In this document: positions 42,534 to 51,195 of the stretch, piece by piece
Position numbering within the stretch: the stretch's first letter is position 1
Layout of the letters: each line of letters starts with the position of its first letter
Origin: Ahrensia sp.
GTDB lineage: Bacteria > Pseudomonadota > Alphaproteobacteria > Rhizobiales > Rhizobiaceae
Assembly: GCA_028817895.1 (NCBI GenBank)
Contig: JAPPOQ010000009.1
Span: forward strand, 62,001 to 126,000
Direction of reading: 5' to 3'
Length of the DNA: 64,000 bases
Made by a program: the position numbers and the translations under genes
The notes under the pieces: generated by a model
What the model was told of the DNA's origin: nothing
The model's input: the letters and a program-made list of their open reading frames with translations, nothing else
The model's database searches: none

Positions 42534-43499
42534 ATGCTGATCATACCTGAACGGAACATTGCCGACCTTATGACGCGTGAGGCGGCATTTGATGCCGTCG
42601 AAAAGATATTTGCCGCAATGGCCTCAGGCGATGCCTACAATTTCCCTGTGGTGCGCGAGGCCATTGGTCATGAAGACGCACTTTACGGCTTCAAGGGTGG
42701 CTTCGACCGCGCGGGCCTGACTTTGGGTCTGAAAGCAGGTGGGTACTGGCCAAACAATCTGGATAAGCGCGGGCTGATCAACCACCAATCGACGGTGTTC
42801 CTGTTCGATCCCGACACCGGCAAGCCGTCTGCCATGGTGGGTGGCAACCTGCTGACCGCGTTACGCACAGCGGCAGCGTCATCCATATCAATCAAGCATT
42901 TGGCACGGGCTGATGCGAAGATAATCGGCATGATAGGTGCAGGACATCAGGCCACCTTTCAGCTTTGCGCTGCGTTGGAACAACGTAATTTCGAAAAGGT
43001 CATTGGCTGGAACTACCACCCCGAGATGCTACCCAAGATCGAAAAGGTAGCTTTGGAAGCTGGTATTCCATTCGAAGCTGTAGCCCTGCCTGGCATGCGC
43101 GACGCAGATGTGATTGTCTCGATCACCTCGGCCTTTGCACCTTCTCTCATGGACGACCATGTCAGCCCTGGCACCCACCTCGCCTGTATGGGTACCGACA
43201 CCAAAGGCAAGCAGGAGGTTGAGGCATCGCTGTTAGCCCACTCCTTGGTTTTCACAGATGAAATTGGCCAGTCAATCAGCATCGGTGAAGCACAGCATGC
43301 GGTTGCAAAGGGCTTGATCAGCGAAAGCGACATTGCCCAGCTTGGTGCCGTAATCAACGGTACCCATCCAGGTCGCACCTCGGACGATCAGATCACACTC
43401 TTCGACGGCACTGGTGTCGGCCTTCAGGACCTAGCTGTCGCCGCCGCGGTGGTCGATCTCGCGGTTGCGCGCGGTATTGCTGCCGAGGTCGATTTCTGA
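42534..43499 (+). CDS. bhcD: Iminosuccinate reductase (ornithine-cyclodeaminase family)
   Basis: About 321 residues of the mu-crystallin/ornithine cyclodeaminase family. GGFDRAGLTLGLKAGGYWPNN precedes the Rossmann dinucleotide site IIGMIGAGHQATFQL near residue 135. LACMGTDTKGKQEV and TLFDGTGVGLQDLAVAA are family features. The cycle enzyme reduces iminosuccinate to aspartate with NADH. GGAG lies 6 bp before ATG 42534. It is separated from bhcC by 114 bp of hairpins but is clearly in the same transcription direction and pathway. Confidence 0.87.
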   Translation: MLIIPERNIADLMTREAAFDAVEKIFAAMASGDAYNFPVVREAIGHEDALYGFKGGFDRAGLTLGLKAGGYWPNNLDKRGLINHQSTVFLFDPDTGKPSAMVGGNLLTALRTAAASSISIKHLARADAKIIGMIGAGHQATFQLCAALEQRNFEKVIGWNYHPEMLPKIEKVALEAGIPFEAVALPGMRDADVIVSITSAFAPSLMDDHVSPGTHLACMGTDTKGKQEVEASLLAHSLVFTDEIGQSISIGEAQHAVAKGLISESDIAQLGAVINGTHPGRTSDDQITLFDGTGVGLQDLAVAAAVVDLAVARGIAAEVDF

Positions 43500-43547
43500 C
43501 CTGTAGCCATCTACGCAAATGATTGATCCTACCTCAAGCAAACGTGA

Positions 43548-44750
43548 CTAAACCCGCTCAAGGATGAGTGCCGCCCCCTGACCAACACCAACACACATGG
43601 TGCAGAGGGCATATCGCCCGCCCGTACGCTGCAAATGCCGAGTGGCGGTAAGCACAAGACGGGCACCGGACATGCCCAGCGGATGGCCAAGGGCGATGGC
43701 GCCACCGTTCGGATTAACATGCTCCGCATCGTCAGGAAGTCCAAGTTCCCGCAAGGTTGCCAACGCCTGCGAAGCAAAAGCTTCGTTCAATTCGATAACA
43801 TCCATTTGTTCGATGGAAAGACCGGTTCGCTCGAGCACCTTGCGCGTGGCAGGAACTGGGCCGATCCCCATGACCCGGGGTGGGACACCCGCTGCAGCCA
43901 TTCCAACAATTCGCACGACGGGTTGCAGACCATTGCGCGATGCCGAAGCCTCGTTTGCCAAAAGGAGGGTGGCTGCACCATCGTTCACGCCTGACGCATT
44001 GCCCGCTGTCACGGTCAGCTCCGGACCATTCACGCCTTTGAGCCCTGCCAGTTTTTCAACGCTCGTTCCCGGGCGCGGATGTTCGTCCCTGTCAACCACC
44101 AGCGGATCACCTCTGCGCTGCGGAATTGTCACCGGAACAATCTCATCGGTAAAGATCCCTGCGTTCTGGGCTGTTTCCCATCGTGCCTGTGATCTTGCGG
44201 CGAAGGAATCCTGGTCGTCCCGACTGATATTGTAATCTGCCGCAACATTGTCTGCAGTCTGTGGCATGGAATCCGTCCCATGTTGAGCCTGCATCTTCGG
44301 GTTCGGAAAACGCCATCCTATGGTGGTGTCAAAGACGGTATTGGCCCGCGAAAAGGCGCTGGTTGCCTTTGGCATAACGAAGGGCGCGCGGCTCATGCTT
44401 TCTACGCCGCCGGAAATCACCATATCCTGATCACCTGAACGTATGGCGCGCGCGCCCAGCCCAACTGCGTCGAGACCACTGGCGCACAGCCGGTTCACCG
44501 TTGTCCCTGGAACTTCAACAGGCAAACCAGCAAGAAGTGCTGCCATACGCGCAACATTGCGGTTGTCTTCTCCAGCCTGATTGGCGGAGCCGTAGACAAC
44601 ATCATCGACTTGTCCCCAGTCCACATCAGGGTTTCGGACAACCAATTCCGCAAGAGGCAGGGCAGCAAGATCATCCGCACGAACCAAAGATAGGGCGCCG
44701 CCATAGCGGCCGATCGGTGTTCTGATGCCGTCGCAAACAAACGCGTCCAT
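43548..44750 (-). CDS. pcaF: Acetyl-CoA acyltransferase, 3-oxoadipyl-CoA thiolase-like
   Basis: About 400 residues. The nucleophile is in [14 protein letters not shown] near residue 90, the histidine in NEAFASQ, then HPLGMSGAR, and the second cysteine in [13 protein letters not shown] near the C-terminus. GDEEP-type sequences are replaced by [18 protein letters not shown], as in PcaF/PaaJ thiolases. It cleaves 3-oxoadipyl-CoA to succinyl-CoA plus acetyl-CoA, the last step of box and phenylacetate pathways. I chose ATG 44750, one base after the stop of the isomerase gene. Confidence 0.87.
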   Translation of the reverse strand: MDAFVCDGIRTPIGRYGGALSLVRADDLAALPLAELVVRNPDVDWGQVDDVVYGSANQAGEDNRNVARMAALLAGLPVEVPGTTVNRLCASGLDAVGLGARAIRSGDQDMVISGGVESMSRAPFVMPKATSAFSRANTVFDTTIGWRFPNPKMQAQHGTDSMPQTADNVAADYNISRDDQDSFAARSQARWETAQNAGIFTDEIVPVTIPQRRGDPLVVDRDEHPRPGTSVEKLAGLKGVNGPELTVTAGNASGVNDGAATLLLANEASASRNGLQPVVRIVGMAAAGVPPRVMGIGPVPATRKVLERTGLSIEQMDVIELNEAFASQALATLRELGLPDDAEHVNPNGGAIALGHPLGMSGARLVLTATRHLQRTGGRYALCTMCVGVGQGAALILERV

Positions 44751-44751
44751 G

Positions 44752-45540
44752 TTAACGTTCTCCGGAAAAATTGGGCGCCCGTTTGTCCAGAAACGCCGCA
44801 ACGCCTTCTGCATAGTCGGGGTGTTCACCGCAAAGCTTCATGAGCTCGGCCTCAAAATCGAGATGAGCATCTAGCGTGTTCGTGGCTGCGGCCGAAATGG
44901 CATCCTTGGTCCGGGCATATCCAAAAGTAGGCCCGGCCGAGAGCCGCTCTGCCAAATCGCGCCCAGTTGTCAGAAGTTCGTCATCCGGGACAACCTTCCA
45001 GATTAGGCCCCAATCGGCCGCCTTATTCGCGGAAAGCGGTTCTGCTGTTAGCGCCAGCCCCATGGCGCGAGCGCGCCCAAGCAAACGCGTCAGTTGCCAG
45101 CTCCCACCGGTATCAGGGATGAGGCCAACTTTAGAAAACGACTGGATAAATCTGGCGCTCTCCGCGGCGATAACCATGTCACAGGCAAGAGCTACGCTGG
45201 AGCCTGCGCCTGCAGCAACCCCGTTCACGGCACAAATTACCGGCATCTCCAAAGAACGAATCTGCCTCACTAAGGGTGCCCAATAGGTCCTCACGGTGGC
45301 CCCCAGATCTGGAGGGCCATCCATCGTTCGTGGGTCGCGATCTCCAAGATCTTGCCCGGCGCAAAATCCCCGTCCTGCCCCGGTCAGAAGCACAGCGCGT
45401 TTCGCATCGGATGCTGCACTTTCCAGCGCACCTCTCAATTCGAGATGCATGTCCGCCGTAAAACTGTTGAGCCTCTCCGGCCGGCTTAATGTGATTTCTA
45501 CCCAATTCCCATGGTCGGTCACCAGTATCGAATTTTCCAT
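44752..45540 (-). CDS. paaG: Enoyl-CoA hydratase/isomerase, PaaG-like
   Basis: About 262 residues, crotonase fold. [14 protein letters not shown] and [16 protein letters not shown] form the oxyanion holes. [43 protein letters not shown] matches PaaG closely. In this cluster it probably shifts the double bond of 3,4-dehydroadipyl-CoA to the 2,3 position or hydrates it, linking BoxD to the thiolase. I chose ATG 45540 because GGAAGAG precedes it; an ATG four codons earlier has no such site. Divergent from the aldehyde dehydrogenase. Confidence 0.85.
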   Translation of the reverse strand: MENSILVTDHGNWVEITLSRPERLNSFTADMHLELRGALESAASDAKRAVLLTGAGRGFCAGQDLGDRDPRTMDGPPDLGATVRTYWAPLVRQIRSLEMPVICAVNGVAAGAGSSVALACDMVIAAESARFIQSFSKVGLIPDTGGSWQLTRLLGRARAMGLALTAEPLSANKAADWGLIWKVVPDDELLTTGRDLAERLSAGPTFGYARTKDAISAAATNTLDAHLDFEAELMKLCGEHPDYAEGVAAFLDKRAPNFSGER

Positions 45541-45557
45541 GGACTCTTCCATTTGAT

Positions 45558-45569
45558 TTGTATACTTAT
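45558..45569. promoter_or_regulatory. Copy of the aromatic-regulon motif between paaG and the aldehyde dehydrogenase gene
   Basis: TTGTATACTTAT matches the motif AAGTATRCTTAT at 10 of 12 positions. It lies 18 bp from the paaG start and 85 bp before the aldehyde dehydrogenase start, in the divergent promoter region. Confidence 0.5.
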
Positions 45570-45653
45570 CAATTGCACATTGTGTCGCTGAATTCAAGCG
45601 GCGACCGCCTCGTGGGCCATGATCGGTTGCACCGCGAAACACGGAGAAATCGG

Positions 45654-47201
45654 ATGGTTCAGAAAGTAGAGAGTTTTGTGCTCGGTAAGTGGATCGGTCC
45701 CGGCGAGGGTGCCAGGTCGATTGCGCACGCAATCACTGGTGACGTGATTGCAGAGGCGGGGAATGACGGTCTCGACTACACGGGAATGATTGATTACGCG
45801 ATATCAAAGGGTGGTCTCGCTCTACGCTCCATGAGTTTCCATCAGCGTGCAGACATGCTGAAGAAACTCGCACTCCATCTCAATGAGCAAAAAGAAAAGC
45901 TTTATGAGATATCTTTTGCAACCGGCGCGACGGCCATGGATCACATGGTGGACGTGGATGGTGGCATTGGTACGCTTTTTGTTTATGCGTCCAAGGGCAA
46001 GAAGGAATTGCCGGACACCGACGTAATAATCGACGGTGAACGCGAGCAATTCGGAAAGACGGGCGTATTTCTTGGTCAGCACGTCTACACGTCAAAGCCT
46101 GGCGTAGCCGTGCATATAAATGCGTTCAACTTTCCGGTTTGGGGCATGCTCGAAAAAATTGCGCCAAGCTTGTTGGCCGGGATACCATCCATCGTCAAAC
46201 CCGCAACTGTAAGCTGTTATGTGACAGAGACGTGCGTGCGACTGATGAATGAAAGCGGTGTCCTGCCGGAAGGCGCCGTTCAGCTCGTCACAGGCGGCTT
46301 GGGGAACACATTGGACTTGCTGACCTGCCAGGATATTGTCACGTTCACTGGCTCTGCCGAGACAGCAAGGCACCTGCGCAATTCAGGAAGCCTTATGCTG
46401 AATGGCGTTCCGTTCTCGTCGGAACAGGACAGTCTCAATGCGTCCATACTTGGACCGGATGCTGTACCTGGGACGCCGGAATTCGACCTGTTCGTCAAAG
46501 AGGTAACACGGGAGATGACCGTTAAATCAGGTCAGAAATGCACCGCAATCCGGCGGATTTTGACCCCGCAAGATCAGGTCGCCTCGGTTATCGAAGCCTT
46601 GTCAGCACGGCTTGAAAAAACCAGCGTCGGCGATCCGCGTGTCGAGGGTGTTCGCATGGGGGCCTTGGTCAGCCAGGAGCAACGCAAGGATGTGCTCGCG
46701 AAGGCGGAGCTGATCTCGTGCGAAGCGGAGAAGGTTTTCGGTGGCCAAGACGGTTTCTCACCGATAGGTGCAGATATCGAAAAGGGGGCCTTTGTTGCTC
46801 CGACGCTGTATTGTTGTGCTGACCCCGATAATGCAACGGCGGTTCATGAAACCGAAGCTTTCGGCCCCGTATCAACGGTCATGGGATATCGCGATCTGAA
46901 CCACGCTATTGCTCTGGCAAACCGGGGCCAGGGAAGTTTGGTAGCTTCGGTAATCACACATAGCCCCGATGTGGCGCGCGCCGTGATTGTTGGCTCTGGG
47001 CCCTTCCATGGGCGGCTCTACTTCAACGATAGGGACTCGATGTCGGAAAGCACCGGCCATGGTGCGCCTATGCCCCATATGGTACATGGTGGACCTGGGC
47101 GGGCCGGAGGTGGTGAAGAACTGGGTGGGATTCGTGGCGTGAAGCACTTCATGCAGCGTACGGCTGTGCAAGGCGGGCCTGCGGTGCTTAATACACTCTG
47201 A
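45654..47201 (+). CDS. boxD: 3,4-dehydroadipyl-CoA semialdehyde dehydrogenase, BoxD-like
   Basis: About 515 residues, the aldehyde dehydrogenase domain alone. AFNFPVWGMLEKIAPSLLAGIPSIVKPA near residue 160, VTFTGSAETARHLR, the catalytic cysteine in KSGQKCTAIRR near 300, and ETEAFGPVSTVMGY are visible. The closest architectures are the N-terminal half of PaaZ and the stand-alone BoxD of the aerobic benzoyl-CoA pathway. With no hydratase domain present and boxABC in the same island, BoxD is the better reading. It oxidises 3,4-dehydroadipyl-CoA semialdehyde to the acid. ATG 45654 follows ACGGAGAA. Confidence 0.85.
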   Translation: MVQKVESFVLGKWIGPGEGARSIAHAITGDVIAEAGNDGLDYTGMIDYAISKGGLALRSMSFHQRADMLKKLALHLNEQKEKLYEISFATGATAMDHMVDVDGGIGTLFVYASKGKKELPDTDVIIDGEREQFGKTGVFLGQHVYTSKPGVAVHINAFNFPVWGMLEKIAPSLLAGIPSIVKPATVSCYVTETCVRLMNESGVLPEGAVQLVTGGLGNTLDLLTCQDIVTFTGSAETARHLRNSGSLMLNGVPFSSEQDSLNASILGPDAVPGTPEFDLFVKEVTREMTVKSGQKCTAIRRILTPQDQVASVIEALSARLEKTSVGDPRVEGVRMGALVSQEQRKDVLAKAELISCEAEKVFGGQDGFSPIGADIEKGAFVAPTLYCCADPDNATAVHETEAFGPVSTVMGYRDLNHAIALANRGQGSLVASVITHSPDVARAVIVGSGPFHGRLYFNDRDSMSESTGHGAPMPHMVHGGPGRAGGGEELGGIRGVKHFMQRTAVQGGPAVLNTL

Positions 47202-47267
47202 CAGCAGAACTGGCTGTCATGAAGGCGGTTCACTGGTTCGCACGAAAATAGCCATGTTCAGCGGATG

Positions 47268-47741
47268 TCAGACCGTCTCCGGTGTCGGCAGTATTAGAGG
47301 AGCCCGACTCTGGTCATTATGCAGGCGGGCGATTTTGTCGGCCAGGGCTGTAAATTGTTTCTTCTCTTTGTCAGACAGACCCTCAAGGATTCTGGCTTGA
47401 GAGGCGACAACGAGGGGATGCATACGCCTGACCATTGCCTTGCCTGAGGGCGTCAGGCTAAGGCGCTTTGCTCTACCGTCGGTTTCGCTGATATTGCGTT
47501 CAACCAAACCTTTGTTGGCCAAACGTTTGACTACCCCGCCAATCGTGGGCCGATCAAGCGCGATCATTCCCGCGAGCGTGGCCTGGTCGATGCCTGGGTG
47601 TTCATCAAGAATCGTAAGTGCCGCGAATTGAGGTGATGTGAGATCGATCCCCTCAGCTTTCACACTTTCGGCGAAAATCGACACTGATATTTGTTGTAAG
47701 CGCCGGATCAGATGCCCCGGCATGGTGTAGATTTCGTTCAT
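47268..47741 (-). CDS. MarR-family transcriptional regulator
   Basis: About 157 residues. Winged helix: LTSPQFAALTILDEHPGIDQATLAGMIALDRPTIGGVVKRLANKGLVER, with the wing NISETDGRAKRLSLTPSG. I chose ATG 47741, though an earlier ATG at 47783 is open and would overlap the motif at 47774-47785. It is related to MarR repressors of benzoate and hydroxycinnamate genes (BadR, CouR type). It is flanked by copies of the shared 12-bp motif on its own promoter side and is the best candidate to bind it. The ligand is probably an aryl-CoA or aromatic acid. Confidence 0.87.
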   Translation of the reverse strand: MNEIYTMPGHLIRRLQQISVSIFAESVKAEGIDLTSPQFAALTILDEHPGIDQATLAGMIALDRPTIGGVVKRLANKGLVERNISETDGRAKRLSLTPSGKAMVRRMHPLVVASQARILEGLSDKEKKQFTALADKIARLHNDQSRAPLILPTPETV

Positions 47742-47773
47742 ATCTCCTACATAGGCGGTGTCAAATTTATAGC

Positions 47774-47785
47774 AAGTGTACATAT
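47774..47785. promoter_or_regulatory. Copy of the aromatic-regulon motif upstream of marR
   Basis: AAGTGTACATAT matches AAGTATRCTTAT at 10 of 12 positions and lies 33-44 bp before the chosen marR start, suggesting autoregulation. Confidence 0.5.
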
Positions 47786-47885
47786 CATCGCATCTCTTGC
47801 GAGATGTAGCAAATGAAAGCGTGGTCAATTTGGGTTCAAAAAAAAGGTGACAAACAGGAATGGTTATGCCACACACCTATTTGCT

Positions 47886-47912
47886 AAGTATGCTTATAAA
47901 AAGTATGCTAAT
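47886..47912. promoter_or_regulatory. Tandem motif copies upstream of the TRAP-hydroxycinnamate operon
   Basis: AAGTATGCTTAT (47886-47897) and AAGTATGCTAAT (47901-47912) are near-identical copies starting 15 bp apart, 75 bp before the binding-protein start. The first is itself palindromic (AAGTATGCTT is close to self-complementary). Confidence 0.65.
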
Positions 47913-47986
47913 CAAAACGCGCTTGATATGAGGCGCAATTCGGGGATCGGAAGATCATCCAAAATAGGTTGAAGGGAGGTAATCCA

Positions 47987-49033
47987 ATGACCAATCGAAA
48001 CAGAATGTTTAGTCTGCTGAGTGGGGTTGTCTTAGCCGCGATGGCAACCTCGGGCGCATTGGCCCAGGAAGTGACTTTGAAACTGCACCAGTTCCTGCCC
48101 GCGCAGGCGAATGTGCCGAAGCTGGTGTTGGATGTATGGGCCGACAAGGTTGAAGCCGCATCGGATGGCCGGATTAAAATCGACCGGTTCCCTTCCATGC
48201 AGTTGGGTGGCAAGCCACCGGAACTGATGGACCAGGCAATTGACGGCGTTGCTGATGTTGTTTGGACGGTTGTCGGCTATACGCCCGGTCGTTTTCCGAC
48301 TACGGAAGTCTTCGAACTGCCATTCATGGTTGACGATGCGCGCGCCGCATCCTGTGCATACTGGAAGATGTTCGACGAGCACATGAAAGATGGCGAGTTC
48401 AAGGATGTGAAAATCCTTGGTACCTGGGTGCACGGTCCGGGCATGTTCCACACTGCTGACCCGGTTGAAACTCCTGCCGATCTGGAAGGCATGAAGATCC
48501 GGGGCGGGTCGCGTTTGGTGAACAAGCTATTGGAAATCACAGGCGCCACTCCTGTCGGCATGCCGGTTCCGGCGGTTCCCGAAGGCCTGTCCAAAGGCGT
48601 GATTGACGGCACCACGATTCCTTGGGAAGTGACCGCCGCGTTGAAAGTGCCAGAACTGGTGGAAAACCACACCGAGTTCGTAGGCAACGCGCTGTATACA
48701 CTGACTTTTGTGTTGGCGATGAATAAGGTCAAATATGACAGCCTGCCCGATGACCTGAAGGCGGTTGTTGATGCTAATTCCGGCCTTGAGTTCTCCATTT
48801 TTGCAGGCGGCACTCAAGCTGACGCAGATGGCCCCGCGCGTCAGCTTGCCGTCGACAATGGAAACAACATCATCACCGTATCTGATACCGCTGCGTGGCA
48901 AGAAGCCGTTCAGCCGATCTATGCGGAATGGGTCTCCGACCTGAAGGGCAAAGGCATCGATGGACAGGCACGCATCGACCAGGCCCGGGCGCTGATGGGC
49001 GGTGAATGCAAAGGCGCGAGCGCCAAGTATTAA
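47987..49033 (+). CDS. TRAP transporter solute-binding protein (DctP family), probable aromatic acid
   Basis: About 348 residues with a Sec signal peptide (RMFSLLSGVVLAAMATSGALAQ). Mature features are VTLKLHQFLPAQANVPKLVLDVWADKVE, SDGRIKIDRFPSMQLGG, the ligand-arginine region LEGMKIRGGSRLVNKLLEITGATP, and KGVIDGTTIPWEV. Such binding proteins near hydroxycinnamate and benzoate genes often take aromatic carboxylates (CouP/TarP-like), which fits here. ATG 47987 follows GGGAGGT. First gene of a long operon reaching to 55833. Confidence 0.88.
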   Translation: MTNRNRMFSLLSGVVLAAMATSGALAQEVTLKLHQFLPAQANVPKLVLDVWADKVEAASDGRIKIDRFPSMQLGGKPPELMDQAIDGVADVVWTVVGYTPGRFPTTEVFELPFMVDDARAASCAYWKMFDEHMKDGEFKDVKILGTWVHGPGMFHTADPVETPADLEGMKIRGGSRLVNKLLEITGATPVGMPVPAVPEGLSKGVIDGTTIPWEVTAALKVPELVENHTEFVGNALYTLTFVLAMNKVKYDSLPDDLKAVVDANSGLEFSIFAGGTQADADGPARQLAVDNGNNIITVSDTAAWQEAVQPIYAEWVSDLKGKGIDGQARIDQARALMGGECKGASAKY

Positions 49034-49043
49034 GCATCTGAGG

Positions 49044-49071
49044 GCCGCCGCTCCGGATAAAGAGTGGCGGC
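49044..49071 (+). terminator. Intercistronic hairpin after the binding-protein gene
   Basis: GCCGCCGCT (49044-49052) pairs with AGTGGCGGC (49063-49071), nine pairs including one G-U, across a 10-nt loop in the 59-bp gap. It probably stabilises the dctP mRNA or attenuates dctQM. Confidence 0.55.
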
Positions 49072-49092
49072 TCTTCGATCTGCGAGGGCATC

Positions 49093-49677
49093 ATGTATTC
49101 GTTCGTTGACCGATTAGCGCGCTTGTTCGCGCAGTTGGGAGGGCTGGTTCTTGCGGCCCTGATCATCCTGACTTGCCTCTCCATTGCGGGAAGGTCTCTG
49201 AATGGCGTGCTGCATGCAGATTGGATACAAACAGTCCTCCCGGGTGTCGCAACCGCGCTTCTCGACTTGGGGATAGGTCCAATAAACGGCGACTTTGAAC
49301 TCGTTGAAGCCGGCATGGCCTTCTCGATCTTCGCATTTCTTCCGCTTTGCCAACTGAACGGGGCGCATGCTGCGGTCAATGTCTTCACATCGGCACTTCC
49401 AATGCGGGCCAACCGTCTTTTGCGAACGGTTATTGAAGTCGTTTTTGCCGGGGTGCTGATCCTAATTGCCTGGCAGCTTTTCGAAGGCATGCAGAGCAAG
49501 CGGAGCACCGCGCAAACGACCTTCCTTCTCGAATTTCCTGTATGGTGGGGCTATGCAGTGAGCCTGGTGGCGGCTGTCGTGGCTGCATTGGTCTCGGTCT
49601 ATGTCGCTGGCATGCGGGTGGTTGAGACCTTATCCGGACGTCGGGTTCTGCCCCCTGAATTGGAGGCGGACCATTGA
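49093..49677 (+). CDS. TRAP transporter small permease (DctQ family)
   Basis: About 194 residues with four hydrophobic helices. LAALIILTCLSIAGRSLNGVL near residue 17 is the DctQ start, NGDFELVEAGMAFSIFAFLPLCQLNGAHAAVNVF the core. It overlaps the large permease by 4 bp. Confidence 0.86.
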   Translation: MYSFVDRLARLFAQLGGLVLAALIILTCLSIAGRSLNGVLHADWIQTVLPGVATALLDLGIGPINGDFELVEAGMAFSIFAFLPLCQLNGAHAAVNVFTSALPMRANRLLRTVIEVVFAGVLILIAWQLFEGMQSKRSTAQTTFLLEFPVWWGYAVSLVAAVVAALVSVYVAGMRVVETLSGRRVLPPELEADH

Positions 49678-51170
49678 GTGATATCATGATCGGGCTGCTC
49701 TCATTTCCAGCCCTTCTCATTCTAATCTTTCTGCGGGTTCCGATCGGGCTGGCCATGTTTATGGCGGGGCTTGTGGGGCTTGTGATCGTTACCGGAAATA
49801 CGACTGTTCCCTTCGCACGGTTGAAGTCAGAAACCTACGGAACTTTCTCCAACTATTCCTTATCTATCGTACCCATGTTCCTGCTGATGGGCCATTTTGC
49901 CACGCTGGGCGGCATGAGTCAGGCACTGTTCAAAGCTGCCGAGGGTTGGCTGGGTCACCGCAAGGGTGGGGTCGCCATGGCGGCGGTCGGCGCCTGCGCC
50001 GGCTTTGGTTCGATTTGTGGATCGTCACTGGCCACTGCCGCAACTATGAGCCGCGTGGCGCTGCCCGAATTGCGTGCCTATGGCTATGCCGGTGGCTTTT
50101 CGACTGCGACCCTCGCAGCAGGGGGGACGTTGGGCATCCTGATCCCGCCCTCCGTGGTCCTTGTCATCTATGCGATCCTGACCGAGCAGAACATTGCCAA
50201 GCTGTTTCTTGCGGCGTTCATTCCCGGCATTCTTGCTGCTGTCGGATACATGATCACGATCTCGATCTATGTCCGCCTGAATGCCGGCTCTGCAGGGACG
50301 CGACCGCGCGTGCCGTACCTTGAACGTTTCAAGGCACTTTTTGATGTCTGGCCAGTTCTATTGGTATTCTTTCTGGTGGTTGGTGGCATCTACCTTGGCT
50401 GGTTCACACCGACCGAGGGTGCTGCCGTTGGCGCCTTTGGGACCGCTCTAATTGCATGGGCTGGCGGCGGGCTGACAAGGTCGTCGCTGAGCGAGAGTTT
50501 TTACGTAACCGCTCGTGCCTCCGCGATGATTTTTTTCATTGTTTTGGGAGCAGCATTTTATAACGGCTTCCTTGCACTCACTCAGCTTCCGCAGGAAACC
50601 GCCAAGTGGGTTTCCGAGAGTGGGCTTAGCCCATGGATGATCCTAATCGTCATTTTGGTTTTCTATCTACTGCTCGGTTGTCTAATGGACAGCCTTAGCA
50701 TGATCCTTCTGACGATTCCGATCTTTTGGCCGATCATTCAAGAGTTGGATTTTGGCCTAGTCTCCATGGTCGAGTTGCAATCCATGAAGCTGGAAGCGCT
50801 GATCGCGAGCGGAGCTGAGTTACCCAGGACCGCGCTCCAGGAAGCCCAGTCGCTCTTGGCCAGTGGACAAGAACTCACCCGTGAAATCACCCGTGAACTG
50901 GGATTGCGCGGTGTGACCAAGGGGGCACTTAACCGGATTAATCTCGAATACACGGCAATCTGGTTCGGCATTTTGGTTCTGATCGTTGTGGAAGTCGGCC
51001 TAATAACCCCACCTGTTGGGATGAACCTCTTCGTGATCAACGCGATGGATCGTGAGACGCCCATGGTCGAGACCTACAAGGCGGTGCTCTATTTCGTTGC
51101 CTCTGATCTCATTCGCGTCGCAATCCTGCTGGCCTTCCCCATTATCACACTCGCGTTGCTACCCTTGTAG
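49674..51170 (+). CDS. TRAP transporter large permease (DctM family) with hydrophilic insertion
   Basis: About 498 residues, roughly 65 more than usual. DctM hallmarks are present: ACAGFGSICGSSLATAATMSR, GTLGILIPPSVVLVIYA, FTPTEGAAVGAFG and EVGLITPPVGMNLFVINA. The extra length is a single charged, helix-prone block at about residues 358-427 (MVELQSMKLEALIASGAEL and following, with repeated QEAQSLLASGQEL-like turns) between two late membrane helices. Its role is unknown, perhaps partner or binding-protein contact. Part of the aromatic uptake operon. Confidence 0.88.
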   Translation: MSDIMIGLLSFPALLILIFLRVPIGLAMFMAGLVGLVIVTGNTTVPFARLKSETYGTFSNYSLSIVPMFLLMGHFATLGGMSQALFKAAEGWLGHRKGGVAMAAVGACAGFGSICGSSLATAATMSRVALPELRAYGYAGGFSTATLAAGGTLGILIPPSVVLVIYAILTEQNIAKLFLAAFIPGILAAVGYMITISIYVRLNAGSAGTRPRVPYLERFKALFDVWPVLLVFFLVVGGIYLGWFTPTEGAAVGAFGTALIAWAGGGLTRSSLSESFYVTARASAMIFFIVLGAAFYNGFLALTQLPQETAKWVSESGLSPWMILIVILVFYLLLGCLMDSLSMILLTIPIFWPIIQELDFGLVSMVELQSMKLEALIASGAELPRTALQEAQSLLASGQELTREITRELGLRGVTKGALNRINLEYTAIWFGILVLIVVEVGLITPPVGMNLFVINAMDRETPMVETYKAVLYFVASDLIRVAILLAFPIITLALLPL

Positions 51171-51195
51171 TTGCTCAAATTGTAAGGAGTAGCAA

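Noticed and set aside
45654-47201. PaaZ, the bifunctional ring-opening enzyme of phenylacetate degradation
   Set aside because: The C-terminal MaoC-type hydratase domain is absent, and no paaABCDE epoxidase genes are in the window; BoxD fits the neighbours better.
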